Source: Pseudomonas sp. P5_109 (GTDB lineage Bacteria; Pseudomonadota; Gammaproteobacteria; Pseudomonadales; Pseudomonadaceae). From it: 64,000 nucleotides of DNA. Position 1 is the first letter of the stretch, and each line of letters opens with the position of its first letter. The stretch covers positions 6,305,001 through 6,369,000 of the forward strand of contig NZ_CP125380.1 of the NCBI RefSeq assembly GCF_034009455.1. The letters are read 5' to 3'. The notes under the pieces are model-generated. The model searched no databases. It was given only the letters and a program-made list of their open reading frames with translations, and was not told where the DNA came from. A program made the translations under genes and the position numbers. This document shows positions 52,487 to 61,978 of this stretch, piece after piece.

Positions 52487-54454
52487 ATGGCCGGGTTAAT
52501 TCCCCAGAGCTTCATTGACGACCTTCTGAACCGCACCGACATCGTCGACGTGGTCAGCTCGCGCCTGCAACTGAAAAAAGCCGGCAAGAACCACACTGCC
52601 TGCTGTCCGTTCCATAAAGAAAAGACTCCGTCGTTCAGCGTCAGCCCCGACAAGCAGTTCTATTACTGCTTCGGCTGCGGCGCTGGCGGCAACGCCCTCG
52701 GCTTCATCATGGACCACGACAACCTGGATTTCGTCCAGGCTGTCGAAGAACTGGCCAAAGCCGCCGGCATGGAAATCCCCCGCGAAGAAAGCGGCCGACC
52801 GCATAAACCACGGCAGCCGACCGATTCGCCGCTGTACCCGCTCCTGAGCGCCGCTGCCGACTTTTATCGCCAGGCCCTGAAAAGCCATCCATCGCGCAAG
52901 GCCGCCGTGGAATACCTGAAAGGTCGCGGGCTGACCGGCGAAATCGCCCGGGACTTCGGCCTCGGCTTTGCGCCACCTGGCTGGGACAACCTGTTCAAGC
53001 ACTTGAGCAGCGATACCCTGCAACAAAAAGCCATGATCGATGCCGGCTTGCTGATCGAAAACGCCGAAAGCGGTAAACGCTACGACCGCTTCCGCGACCG
53101 CGTGATGTTTCCGATCCGCGACAGTCGCGGGCGCGTCATCGCCTTTGGCGGCCGGGTATTGGGCGACGACAAGCCGAAATACCTGAACTCCCCGGAAACC
53201 CCGGTTTTCCATAAAGGCCAGGAACTCTACGGCCTGTACGAAGCGCGCAAGACCAACCGCAACCTCGACGAGATCATCGTCGTCGAGGGCTACATGGACG
53301 TCATTGCCCTGGCCCAGCAAGGCCTGCGCAATGCCGTCGCGACCCTGGGCACCGCCACCAGCGAGGAGCACCTCAAGCGACTGTTTCGTGTCGTACCGAG
53401 CGTGCTGTTCTGTTTCGACGGTGACCAGGCCGGCCGCAATGCCGCATGGCGGGCGCTGGAGGCGACACTGTCGAGCTTGCAGGACGGTCGCCGTGCACGT
53501 TTCCTGTTCCTGCCCGAAGGCGAAGACCCGGACACCCTGGTGCGCTCCGAAGGCACCGACGCCTTCCGCGCACGGATCAACCAGCATGCGCAGCCTCTGG
53601 CCGATTACTTCTTCCAGCAATTGACCGAAGAAGCCGATCCGCGCTCGCTCGAGGGCAAGGCGCACATGGCCACCCTCGCCGCGCCGCTGATCGACAAAGT
53701 CCCGGGCGCCAACCTGCGCACCCTGATGCGTCAGCGCCTGAGCGAAATCACCGGCCTTAGTGGCGAAGCGGTGAGCCAGTTGGCACAAAGCGCCCCGCAG
53801 GAAGCACCGCCGGCCTACGACCCGGGCATCGATTACGACGCAATGCCCGATTACAGCGACTATCATCAGCCGCAGGCACAGGAAATGTATGTGCCGCAGC
53901 AGGAATGGACGCCGAAGAAGCCCGGTGCAGGAGGCAAGAAATGGGACAAGAAACCGTGGGACAAGAATGGCAAACGGGGCGGTGATCGTGATCAACCCCG
54001 CGCGCCACGGGTGCCCGCCGCCGTAGAACCGCCAACCCTCGCCGCCTTGCGCACGTTGCTGCATCACCCGCAACTGGCCGAAAAAGTCGAGGATGCCGGG
54101 CACTTCGCCGCCGAGGATCACACCAACACACAATTGCTGGTGGCGCTGCTCGAAGCCGTGCAGAAGAATCCCAAGCTAAACTCAATTCAGCTGATTGCCC
54201 GTTGGCACGGCACAGAACAAGGCCGCCTGCTCAAGGCCCTGGCGGAAAAGGAATGGCTGATTGATGGAGATAACCTTGAACAACAGTTTTTCGACACCAT
54301 TACTAGCTTGTCAGCCCGCCAACGCGAGCGAAACCTGGAACAACTTCTCAGAAAAGCGCGTCAAAGCGAATTGACCAGCGAAGAGAAAAATCAACTGCGC
54401 GACCTCTTGAGTCGCAATGTTTCCGCATCAAACCCGACCTCAACTGGCGCGTGA
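52487..54454 (+). CDS. dnaG: DNA primase
   Basis: Makes RNA primers for replication. The ATG at 52487 (MAGLIPQSFIDDLL) gives 655 residues; a frame start at 52427 is upstream sequence. The zinc-binding CHC2 domain has CCPFHKEKTPSF and YYCFGCGAGG (about 39-66). The TOPRIM core shows VVEGYMDVIAL near 265 and FCFDGDQAGRNAA near 308. A low-complexity linker rich in Pro, Lys, Gly and Asp (about 455-515) precedes the C-terminal helicase-binding domain. It lies 67 bases before rpoD. Confidence 0.97.
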   Translation: MAGLIPQSFIDDLLNRTDIVDVVSSRLQLKKAGKNHTACCPFHKEKTPSFSVSPDKQFYYCFGCGAGGNALGFIMDHDNLDFVQAVEELAKAAGMEIPREESGRPHKPRQPTDSPLYPLLSAAADFYRQALKSHPSRKAAVEYLKGRGLTGEIARDFGLGFAPPGWDNLFKHLSSDTLQQKAMIDAGLLIENAESGKRYDRFRDRVMFPIRDSRGRVIAFGGRVLGDDKPKYLNSPETPVFHKGQELYGLYEARKTNRNLDEIIVVEGYMDVIALAQQGLRNAVATLGTATSEEHLKRLFRVVPSVLFCFDGDQAGRNAAWRALEATLSSLQDGRRARFLFLPEGEDPDTLVRSEGTDAFRARINQHAQPLADYFFQQLTEEADPRSLEGKAHMATLAAPLIDKVPGANLRTLMRQRLSEITGLSGEAVSQLAQSAPQEAPPAYDPGIDYDAMPDYSDYHQPQAQEMYVPQQEWTPKKPGAGGKKWDKKPWDKNGKRGGDRDQPRAPRVPAAVEPPTLAALRTLLHHPQLAEKVEDAGHFAAEDHTNTQLLVALLEAVQKNPKLNSIQLIARWHGTEQGRLLKALAEKEWLIDGDNLEQQFFDTITSLSARQRERNLEQLLRKARQSELTSEEKNQLRDLLSRNVSASNPTSTGA

Positions 54455-54468
54455 GGTCATAGCTCAGG

Positions 54469-54474
54469 TATAAT
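54469..54474 (+). promoter_or_regulatory. possible -10 element ahead of rpoD
   Basis: TATAAT stands alone about 48 bases before the rpoD ATG, in the 67-base dnaG-rpoD gap. No good -35 lies 16-18 bases upstream, so an independent promoter is only suggested. Confidence 0.3.
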
Positions 54475-54521
54475 CCTCGGCTTGTTTTTTGCCCGCCAAG
54501 ACCTTCAGTGGATAGGGTGTT

Positions 54522-56369
<1,848 letters not shown>

Positions 56370-56375
56370 TACCAG

Positions 56376-56406
56376 AACCCCCGGCCCAAGCCGGGGGTTT
56401 TGTTTT
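56376..56406 (+). terminator. rpoD terminator
   Basis: AACCCCCGGC (56376-56385), loop CCAA and GCCGGGGGTT (56390-56399) are followed by TTGTTTTAT, a classic Rho-independent terminator. Confidence 0.95.
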
Positions 56407-56492
56407 ATGGCAGATTAATATCTCAGCACCTCCCCTCCGCCTCGTAGCCCGTCTACACTCGAAACATTCCCCCGAGCCATAACGAGACCGTT

Positions 56493-59400
56493 ATGCCCAG
56501 ACTGCCGACCGTGCTTTTTTTGCTGTCGCTGATGACCTGGACCGCAACGGCTGGCGCTCTGACTCTCACTGACGATGAACGTAGCTGGCTGGCGGCTCAC
56601 CCGGACTTGCGCCTGGGTGTCGATGCGTCGTGGCCGCCTTTCGAGTTTCGTGACGATGGAGGCCGCTACCAGGGCCTTGCCGCGGATTACATCGAGGTCA
56701 TCCGCAAAAGGCTGGCGACCCGGCTTACGCCCATCGAGCCGGTGAGCTGGACCGTCGTCCTGGAGCAAGCCAAAAAGGGCAAAATTGACCTGCTGCCCGG
56801 CATCATGTCGACCCCAGAGCGTCAGAACTACCTGTCATTCACCCGCCCCTACCTGGACTTTCCGATTGTCATCCTGGCCCACGTCGGGGGCCCCCAGCCA
56901 CACAACCTGGAAGACTTGTACGGCCTGAAAATCGCCGTGGTGGAAAACTACGCCCCCCACGAACTGTTGCGCACCCATAATCCCGACCTGAACCTGGTGG
57001 CGATGCCCAACGTCAGCTCGGCGTTGCAGGCGCTGGCCACCGACGCAGTGGATGCCGTGGTGGGCGATCTGGCGTCCAGCGTCTGGAGCCTGCGCCAACT
57101 CAAGCTCGACGGGTTGTATGTCAGCGGTGAAACCCCCTATCGCTATCAAATGGCCATGGCTGTGCCACGCGACAACACAATACTCGTTGGCATTCTCGAC
57201 AAAGTCCTGGCGGACATGAGTCCCGCCGAAATCAGCGCCATTCAGGAGCATTGGGTCGGCAACGTCCTCGATCATCGAACATTCTGGAATGACCTGCTGG
57301 TGTATGGCCTGCCCGGATTGCTGCTGTTGACCATGGTGCTGGCGGCAGTTATCCGCATCAACCGCCGCTTGAGTTCAGAAATCGCCCGCCGGGTCGATCT
57401 TGAACAGGAACTGCGCAGCAGCGAGTACCACTACCGCGGCCTGGTGGAGAGCCTGTCAGCCATCGCCTGGGAAGCCAAAGTCACCGACTACACCTACAGC
57501 TATGTATCGCCCCACGCCGAAGACCTTCTCGGTTATCCCCTGTCCCATTGGCTGATTCCGGGCTTTTGGCGCAACATCATTCACCCCGCCGACCTGATCC
57601 GCGCCCAGACTTTCTGTGATCACGAAGTGCTGGCCGGACGCGATCACAGCCTCGATTACCGGGTGATCACCGCCGACGGCCGCTGCCTGTGGGTACGCGA
57701 TATCGTCAGCCTGATCGAACACGGGCATGAGCCGGTGATGCGCGGGCTGATGATCGACATCACCGAGGCCAAGCGCACCGAAGAAGCGCTGCGCCTGTCG
57801 GAACAGAAATTCGCTTCCGTGTTCCAGCAATGCCCTGACATTCTGGTGATCGCGCGCCTGAGCGACGGTTGCCTGCTGGAGGTCAACGAAGCGTTCGAAG
57901 AACAGATCGGCCTGAAGGCCGAGGACGTCATTGGCCAGACCGCCACCAACCTGAACATCTGGGGGATTCCCGGTGTCGGGCCAGGCCTGCTGCAACGCTT
58001 GCAGGCCGGCAGCATCCGCAACCTGGAAATGCCCTTTCGGCGCAGCAACGGCCAGGTGTTTACCGGCCTGATCTCCGCCGAGCCCTTTGACCTGGACATG
58101 ACACCGGCGCTGGTGGTCGTGGTGCGGGACATCACCCAGCTCAAGGAAACCCAGCAACAACTGCAAACGTCCGAAGAAAAGTTCGCCAAGGCCTTCCATG
58201 CATCCCCCGACGGCCTGCTGCTGTCGCGGCAAAGTGACGGTTTGCTGCTGGAGGTCAACGAGGGTTTCAGCCGCATCACCGGATTCAATAGCGCCATGTC
58301 GGTGGATCGCTCGGTGCTGGAACTGGGGATCTGGGTCAACCTCAATGAACGCAAGCAAATGCTCGACCTGCTGCACCGGGACGGTTTTGTCCGTGACTTC
58401 AGCTGCCATATCCGCCGCAGCGACGGACAGATCCGCCTCTGCGAAGTGTCCAGCCGTCCGCTGCCGATTGGCGATGAGGACTGCATGTTGACCATCGCCC
58501 GGGACATCACCGAGCGGCACTTGATGCAGGAAAAACTGCAGCAGGCCGCCACCGTGTTCGAAAGCACCGCCGAAGGCGTGTTGATCACCGACACTCAGCA
58601 GCACATCAGCGCAGTCAACCGGGCCTTCACCGAAATCACCGGTTACAGCGAAAGCGAAGCGCTGGGCCACACACCGCGCCTGCTCGCCTCGGGCCTGCAT
58701 GACAGCGCGTTCTATGCGGCCATGTGGCATCAATTGACCGCTGAAGGTCACTGGCAGGGCGAAATTTCCAATCGGCGCAAGAATGGCGAGCTGTACCCGA
58801 GCTGGCTGACCATCAGTGCCGTGCGCAACCGCGACAAGTTCATCACCCACTTTGTCGCGGTGTTCGCCGACATATCCAGCCTCAAGCATGCTCAGGCCAA
58901 ACTCGACTACCAGGCGCACCACGACCCGCTGACCGGCCTGCCGAACCGCACGCTGTTCGAAAGCCGCCTGCTGACGGCACTCACCAGCCAGCAGGAACAT
59001 GGCGGCCAGGGCGCCGTGCTGTTCCTCGACCTTGACCGCTTCAAACACATCAACGACAGCCTCGGCCACCCGGTCGGCGACCTGCTGCTCAAGGGCATCG
59101 CCGTACGTCTCCGGGAGCAGCTGCGTGACATCGACACCGTGGCACGCCTGGGCGGTGACGAGTTCATTATCCTGCTGCCGGGCCTGCAACAACCCAGTGA
59201 TGCCGACAATATCGCCACCAAACTGCTCAATTGTTTCGCCGCGCCGTTCCAGGCCGGCGAACACGAGTTTTTCATCAGTGCCAGCATCGGCACCAGCCTC
59301 TATCCGAAAGATGGCTGCGACGTTGCCACACTGATCAAGAACGCCGACGCCGCGATGTACCGCTCCAAGGCCAAGGGTCGCAACCGCGTCGAAAGCTACA

Positions 59401-60239
59401 CCCGCGACCTCACCGCCCAGGCCAGCGAACGCGTGGCGCTGGAACACGAACTGCGCCGCGCCATCGAACGCAACGAGTTGCACCTGTGCTACCAACCGAA
59501 AATCAGCCTCGAAGACTACAGCCTGGTCGGCGCCGAAGCCCTGATCCGCTGGCGTCATCCGACCTTTGGCGACGTGCCGCGGGAACACTTCATCCCGCTG
59601 GCTGAAGAAAACGGCATGATCCTGCAGATCGGCGACTGGGTCCTGGAAACCGCCTGCCGGCAGATGGCCGAATGGCACCGGCTGTACGAAAGTCCCGGAC
59701 CGCTGTCGGTCAACCTTGCCGGCGCCCAATTGCGCCAGCCCAACCTGCTGGGTCGTATCGAACAGTTGCTCAAGGACAACGGTCTCAACCCGGGTTTCCT
59801 GCAACTGGAAATCACCGAAAACTTCATCATGAGCCAGGCCGAAGAAGCGCTGGCGGTACTGCATCAACTCAAAAATCTGGGCGTACAACTGGCCATCGAT
59901 GACTTCGGCACCGGTTACTCCTCCTTGAGTTACCTCAAGCGCCTGCCGCTGGATATCCTCAAGATCGACCAGTCCTTCGTCCGCGGCCTGCCAGACGATC
60001 CCCACGACGCGGCGATCGTCCGCGCCATCATCGCCCTTGGCCGCAGCATGCAATTCACCGTCATTGCCGAAGGAGTCGAGACCCAGGCGCAGCAGCAATT
60101 CCTGGCCTATGAGGGGTGTTCGCAAATCCAGGGCTACATCGTCAGCCTGCCCCTGCCCGCCGACGAATTTGCCGCAACGTTTCTTCGTACAACAGTAATG
60201 GCTTTTTCGGATAGCACAGCCGCGAAACCGTCGCTATAA
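56493..60239 (+). CDS. rmcA: multi-PAS GGDEF/EAL c-di-GMP enzyme (RmcA)
   Basis: Membrane-bound c-di-GMP regulator of 1248 residues; PA0575/RmcA in P. aeruginosa has the same position and build and links redox state to biofilm structure. A signal peptide is followed by an SBP_bac_3 periplasmic domain (about 25-255), one membrane helix (about 272-292), four PAS repeats (about 305-805), a GGDEF domain (about 810-970) and an EAL domain (about 985-1235). The cyclase motif GGDEF is intact, with an RxxD inhibition site exactly five residues before it (RDID-TVARL-GGDEF). The phosphodiesterase motif EALIRW, DDFGTGYSSLSYLKRL and EGVET are also intact, so both activities are possible. It follows the rpoD terminator. 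Confidence 0.93.
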   Translation: MPRLPTVLFLLSLMTWTATAGALTLTDDERSWLAAHPDLRLGVDASWPPFEFRDDGGRYQGLAADYIEVIRKRLATRLTPIEPVSWTVVLEQAKKGKIDLLPGIMSTPERQNYLSFTRPYLDFPIVILAHVGGPQPHNLEDLYGLKIAVVENYAPHELLRTHNPDLNLVAMPNVSSALQALATDAVDAVVGDLASSVWSLRQLKLDGLYVSGETPYRYQMAMAVPRDNTILVGILDKVLADMSPAEISAIQEHWVGNVLDHRTFWNDLLVYGLPGLLLLTMVLAAVIRINRRLSSEIARRVDLEQELRSSEYHYRGLVESLSAIAWEAKVTDYTYSYVSPHAEDLLGYPLSHWLIPGFWRNIIHPADLIRAQTFCDHEVLAGRDHSLDYRVITADGRCLWVRDIVSLIEHGHEPVMRGLMIDITEAKRTEEALRLSEQKFASVFQQCPDILVIARLSDGCLLEVNEAFEEQIGLKAEDVIGQTATNLNIWGIPGVGPGLLQRLQAGSIRNLEMPFRRSNGQVFTGLISAEPFDLDMTPALVVVVRDITQLKETQQQLQTSEEKFAKAFHASPDGLLLSRQSDGLLLEVNEGFSRITGFNSAMSVDRSVLELGIWVNLNERKQMLDLLHRDGFVRDFSCHIRRSDGQIRLCEVSSRPLPIGDEDCMLTIARDITERHLMQEKLQQAATVFESTAEGVLITDTQQHISAVNRAFTEITGYSESEALGHTPRLLASGLHDSAFYAAMWHQLTAEGHWQGEISNRRKNGELYPSWLTISAVRNRDKFITHFVAVFADISSLKHAQAKLDYQAHHDPLTGLPNRTLFESRLLTALTSQQEHGGQGAVLFLDLDRFKHINDSLGHPVGDLLLKGIAVRLREQLRDIDTVARLGGDEFIILLPGLQQPSDADNIATKLLNCFAAPFQAGEHEFFISASIGTSLYPKDGCDVATLIKNADAAMYRSKAKGRNRVESYTRDLTAQASERVALEHELRRAIERNELHLCYQPKISLEDYSLVGAEALIRWRHPTFGDVPREHFIPLAEENGMILQIGDWVLETACRQMAEWHRLYESPGPLSVNLAGAQLRQPNLLGRIEQLLKDNGLNPGFLQLEITENFIMSQAEEALAVLHQLKNLGVQLAIDDFGTGYSSLSYLKRLPLDILKIDQSFVRGLPDDPHDAAIVRAIIALGRSMQFTVIAEGVETQAQQQFLAYEGCSQIQGYIVSLPLPADEFAATFLRTTVMAFSDSTAAKPSL

Positions 60240-60254
60240 TCCGCGACCTACTGA

Positions 60255-60331
60255 GGGCCTATAGCTCAGTTGGTTAGAGCAGAGGACTCATAATCCTTTG
60301 GTCCACGGTTCAAGTCCGTGTGGGCCCACCA
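60255..60331 (+). tRNA. tRNA with CAU anticodon, probably Ile2 (lysidine type)
   Basis: A 77-base gene folds into a cloverleaf: acceptor GGGCCTA/TGGGCCC, D arm GCTC-AGTTGGTTA-GAGC, anticodon loop CTCATAA, T arm CACGG-TTCAAGT-CCGTG, encoded CCA. The CAU anticodon reads AUG as elongator tRNA-Met, or AUA after lysidine modification as tRNA-Ile2. The acceptor and anticodon stem look more like Ile2; this is a judgement by eye. Confidence 0.95.
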
Positions 60332-60337
60332 AACAAG

Positions 60338-60365
60338 AAAGCCGCGTTTTTACGCGGCTTTTTCG
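60338..60365 (+). terminator. tRNA terminator
   Basis: AAAGCCGCGT (60338-60347) and ACGCGGCTTT (60352-60361) pair across TTTT and are followed by TTTCG. It lies seven bases after the tRNA CCA. Confidence 0.9.
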
Positions 60366-60736
60366 TGTCTGACGTTTAGTTTTGTTTACTTGAGGTCTCG
60401 TTTTATCGGATGACGCCTTGGGACCTTGTAGGCAAACTCCGAATCTTGCTGTTGGGCACTTTGCCGCCTTGTTACGCTTTTCTTCGACGGGATAGTCTCC
60501 GACCGTCGCTGACCATTCAGCGATCGGGCTTGGAAACCCGTCGAACCGTAACGCAACCGCTCCCCATCACGACTGCAGAAGTCTTAAGACTTTGTTCCCG
60601 TGTTATGGCAGCTGTGCGTGGGACGCCTTCGGGCGTGCCGGTTTCCCTGGTTCCCGGTTTTCCAACCTGCGCACAGCCGCCACCCATTCGCTTGGAAACG
60701 AATGTGGCGGTTTATCGAACTACAGGGAGCAACAAC
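60366..60736 (+). promoter_or_regulatory. long, multi-hairpin leader of the DUF3077 gene
   Basis: 371 bases between the tRNA terminator and the ATG at 60737. Hairpins in order: TCGCTGA/TCAGCGA (60506-60523), CGGG/CCCG with loop CTTGGAAA (60525-60540), a closed domain GCTGTGCG/CGCACAGC (60611-60677) enclosing ACGCC-TTCG-GGCGT and a GGTT/AACC arm, then CCGCCAC-ATTCG with loop CTTGGAAA (60677-60710). A ribosome site AGGGAG follows at 60724. An open frame crosses the region, but its protein is not family-like there. Confidence 0.55.
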
Positions 60737-61045
60737 ATGCCTCAATCAAACCCACCGTCAGCATCAGAACTAAAAACCGTCGGCTTCACCCCCTTCCTCT
60801 ATCTCTCGAACCAACCCCTATTCCACGTCTGCCGCGACGTCCCCATCGCCGACGCTCTGGCCCAAGCCTCCGACCTGCTCTTCCTCGCCAAGTCCCTCAC
60901 CGTGGACGCCGCCTACGCCCAAGACTCCGACCGTCACGCCTGGGCCGCGCATTACCTGACGACGATGAGCAAAGCGGTTATTGATGATGTAGTGAAGGTG
61001 TTGACGCGCAAACCTGCTCAAACGAGAACGCATGCAGATCAATAA
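60737..61045 (+). CDS. DUF3077 family small protein
   Basis: Small protein of unknown function, 102 residues from the ATG at 60737, which has AGGGAG at 60724-60729. An alternative start at 60410 would translate the hairpin-rich leader and is rejected. The body (TVGFTPFLYLSNQPLFHVCR, then VPIADALAQASDLLFLAKSL) matches the short DUF3077 pattern found repeatedly in Pseudomonas genomes; I recognise it from memory, not by search. A basic, disordered tail ends the protein. It is an accessory gene with no operon partners. Confidence 0.7.
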   Translation: MPQSNPPSASELKTVGFTPFLYLSNQPLFHVCRDVPIADALAQASDLLFLAKSLTVDAAYAQDSDRHAWAAHYLTTMSKAVIDDVVKVLTRKPAQTRTHADQ

Positions 61046-61064
61046 AACAAACAGAGCCTGAACA

Positions 61065-61100
61065 TTCCCAAACAGGGACCGAGCGTTCCCTTTTTGGGAC
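61065..61100. terminator. inverted repeat between the DUF3077 and peptidase genes
   Basis: TCCCAAA-C-AGGGA (61066-61078) pairs with TCCCT-T-TTTGGGA (61087-61099), 12 pairs with a one-base mismatch and loop CCGAGCG. It lies between convergent genes and may terminate either, although T-runs are inside the stem. Confidence 0.55.
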
Positions 61101-61140
61101 TGATTAGAGCCAGATGCTTCGGTTCTTCAGTTCAAACACA

Positions 61141-61773
61141 TCATGAAGGCATGGCCTGCACGACCAGCCGCCGCTCCAGCACCTGCCCCGTCAGCATGCC
61201 CTCATACGTATCTGCGGGCCGTCCCCACTGCTCCACGATGACCATGCCGTCCACCAGCGCCACAGCCAATTCGGCAATCGTCTCGGCCTGATCTTCTATG
61301 ATTTTTTGAGTCCGAAGCCACAGCCGATCTGTCATCGTTTTAAGCTGCACTGCTATGCGCTCACCCGACGTGGGATCGGTATCTGGATGGGTGATGTTGC
61401 GTAGCAGATGCTGTAACTCTCTAACTTTCGCGTAATCCTGCTCCGCCCCCTGCTCACCTTTGAGGATGGCCGTGGCTTTCGCTTTATCGACGCGTTTGGC
61501 GGCTGAAGGTTTTGAAGGGAGTGTCTGCGCCATTGCGCCAGCCAGAAGGACCATCATCCGGGCTTCCAGATATTCCTTCATGGTGTCCATCGAAGCGATT
61601 GGCCGCACCAGGGAAACGGACGCGCCACCTTGATGCCGCAGATCCATCGTCACGGTCAAGGTCACACCACCTGTTTCAAACCCCAGCGTGCGGGCCACTA
61701 TGTAGTGACCCATTTCGTGATGGGCGATCTGCAAGGCGTGGTCTCGTACAGCGGCAGGCAGTTTTGTCGTCAT
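61141..61773 (-). CDS. orphan M41-like zinc peptidase
   Basis: A 210-residue protein with a HEMGH zinc-peptidase motif at residues 19-23 inside HALQIAHHEMGHYIVARTLG. The pattern fits the FtsH (M41) peptidase domain: LEARMMVLLAGAMAQTL resembles the FtsH GGRAAEE helix, Asp113 in GAEQDYAKVRELQ sits where FtsH has its third zinc ligand, and the C-terminal helices follow. No AAA ATPase domain is present, and no signal peptide or membrane segment is seen, so it would be a free cytoplasmic protease domain. GAGG lies eight bases upstream of the ATG. Function unknown; homology to M41 is inferred from motifs. Confidence 0.7.
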   Translation of the reverse strand: MTTKLPAAVRDHALQIAHHEMGHYIVARTLGFETGGVTLTVTMDLRHQGGASVSLVRPIASMDTMKEYLEARMMVLLAGAMAQTLPSKPSAAKRVDKAKATAILKGEQGAEQDYAKVRELQHLLRNITHPDTDPTSGERIAVQLKTMTDRLWLRTQKIIEDQAETIAELAVALVDGMVIVEQWGRPADTYEGMLTGQVLERRLVVQAMPS

Positions 61774-61862
61774 GTCTTTCGCCTCGCCCCCCTTGATTAC
61801 CTCAATGCTAGCCGACGTCGCGCAACGGCGTAGTGCTGAGCAATCAAGGCATCAGGCGCCTT

Positions 61863-61965
61863 CTGTAGGAGCGAGCTCGCTCGCGATGAACTCAAGTACG
61901 ACGCGTTTACTCAGCGAGCACGCGTAATCGTTGACGTCCATCGCGAGCGAGCTCGCTCCTACAAA
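61863..61965. repeat. REPIN of a third subfamily
   Basis: Arms TAGGAGCGAGCTCGCTCGCG (from 61866) and complement CGCGAGCGAGCTCGCTCCTA (to 61961) are perfect, separated by about 56 bases that include a GCGAGCACGCG-like piece. It lies beyond the gcd stop. Confidence 0.88.
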
Positions 61966-61978
61966 GGTTCACCGTGCC

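Noticed and set aside
57456..60125. Minus-strand open frame of about 889 codons opposite rmcA
   Set aside because: Antisense to an intact GGDEF/EAL gene; its length comes from GC-rich codon bias, and its translation shows low-complexity His/Gln/Asp-rich text with no family motif.
60410..60736. N-terminal extension of the DUF3077 gene
   Set aside because: It would translate a hairpin-rich leader, while the ATG at 60737 has a strong ribosome site and gives the family-sized protein.
60255..61978. Integration of a genomic island at the tRNA gene
   Set aside because: The tRNA 3-prime end (GTTCAAGTCCGTGTGGGCCC) has no second copy that I can see up to gcd, and no integrase gene is present.
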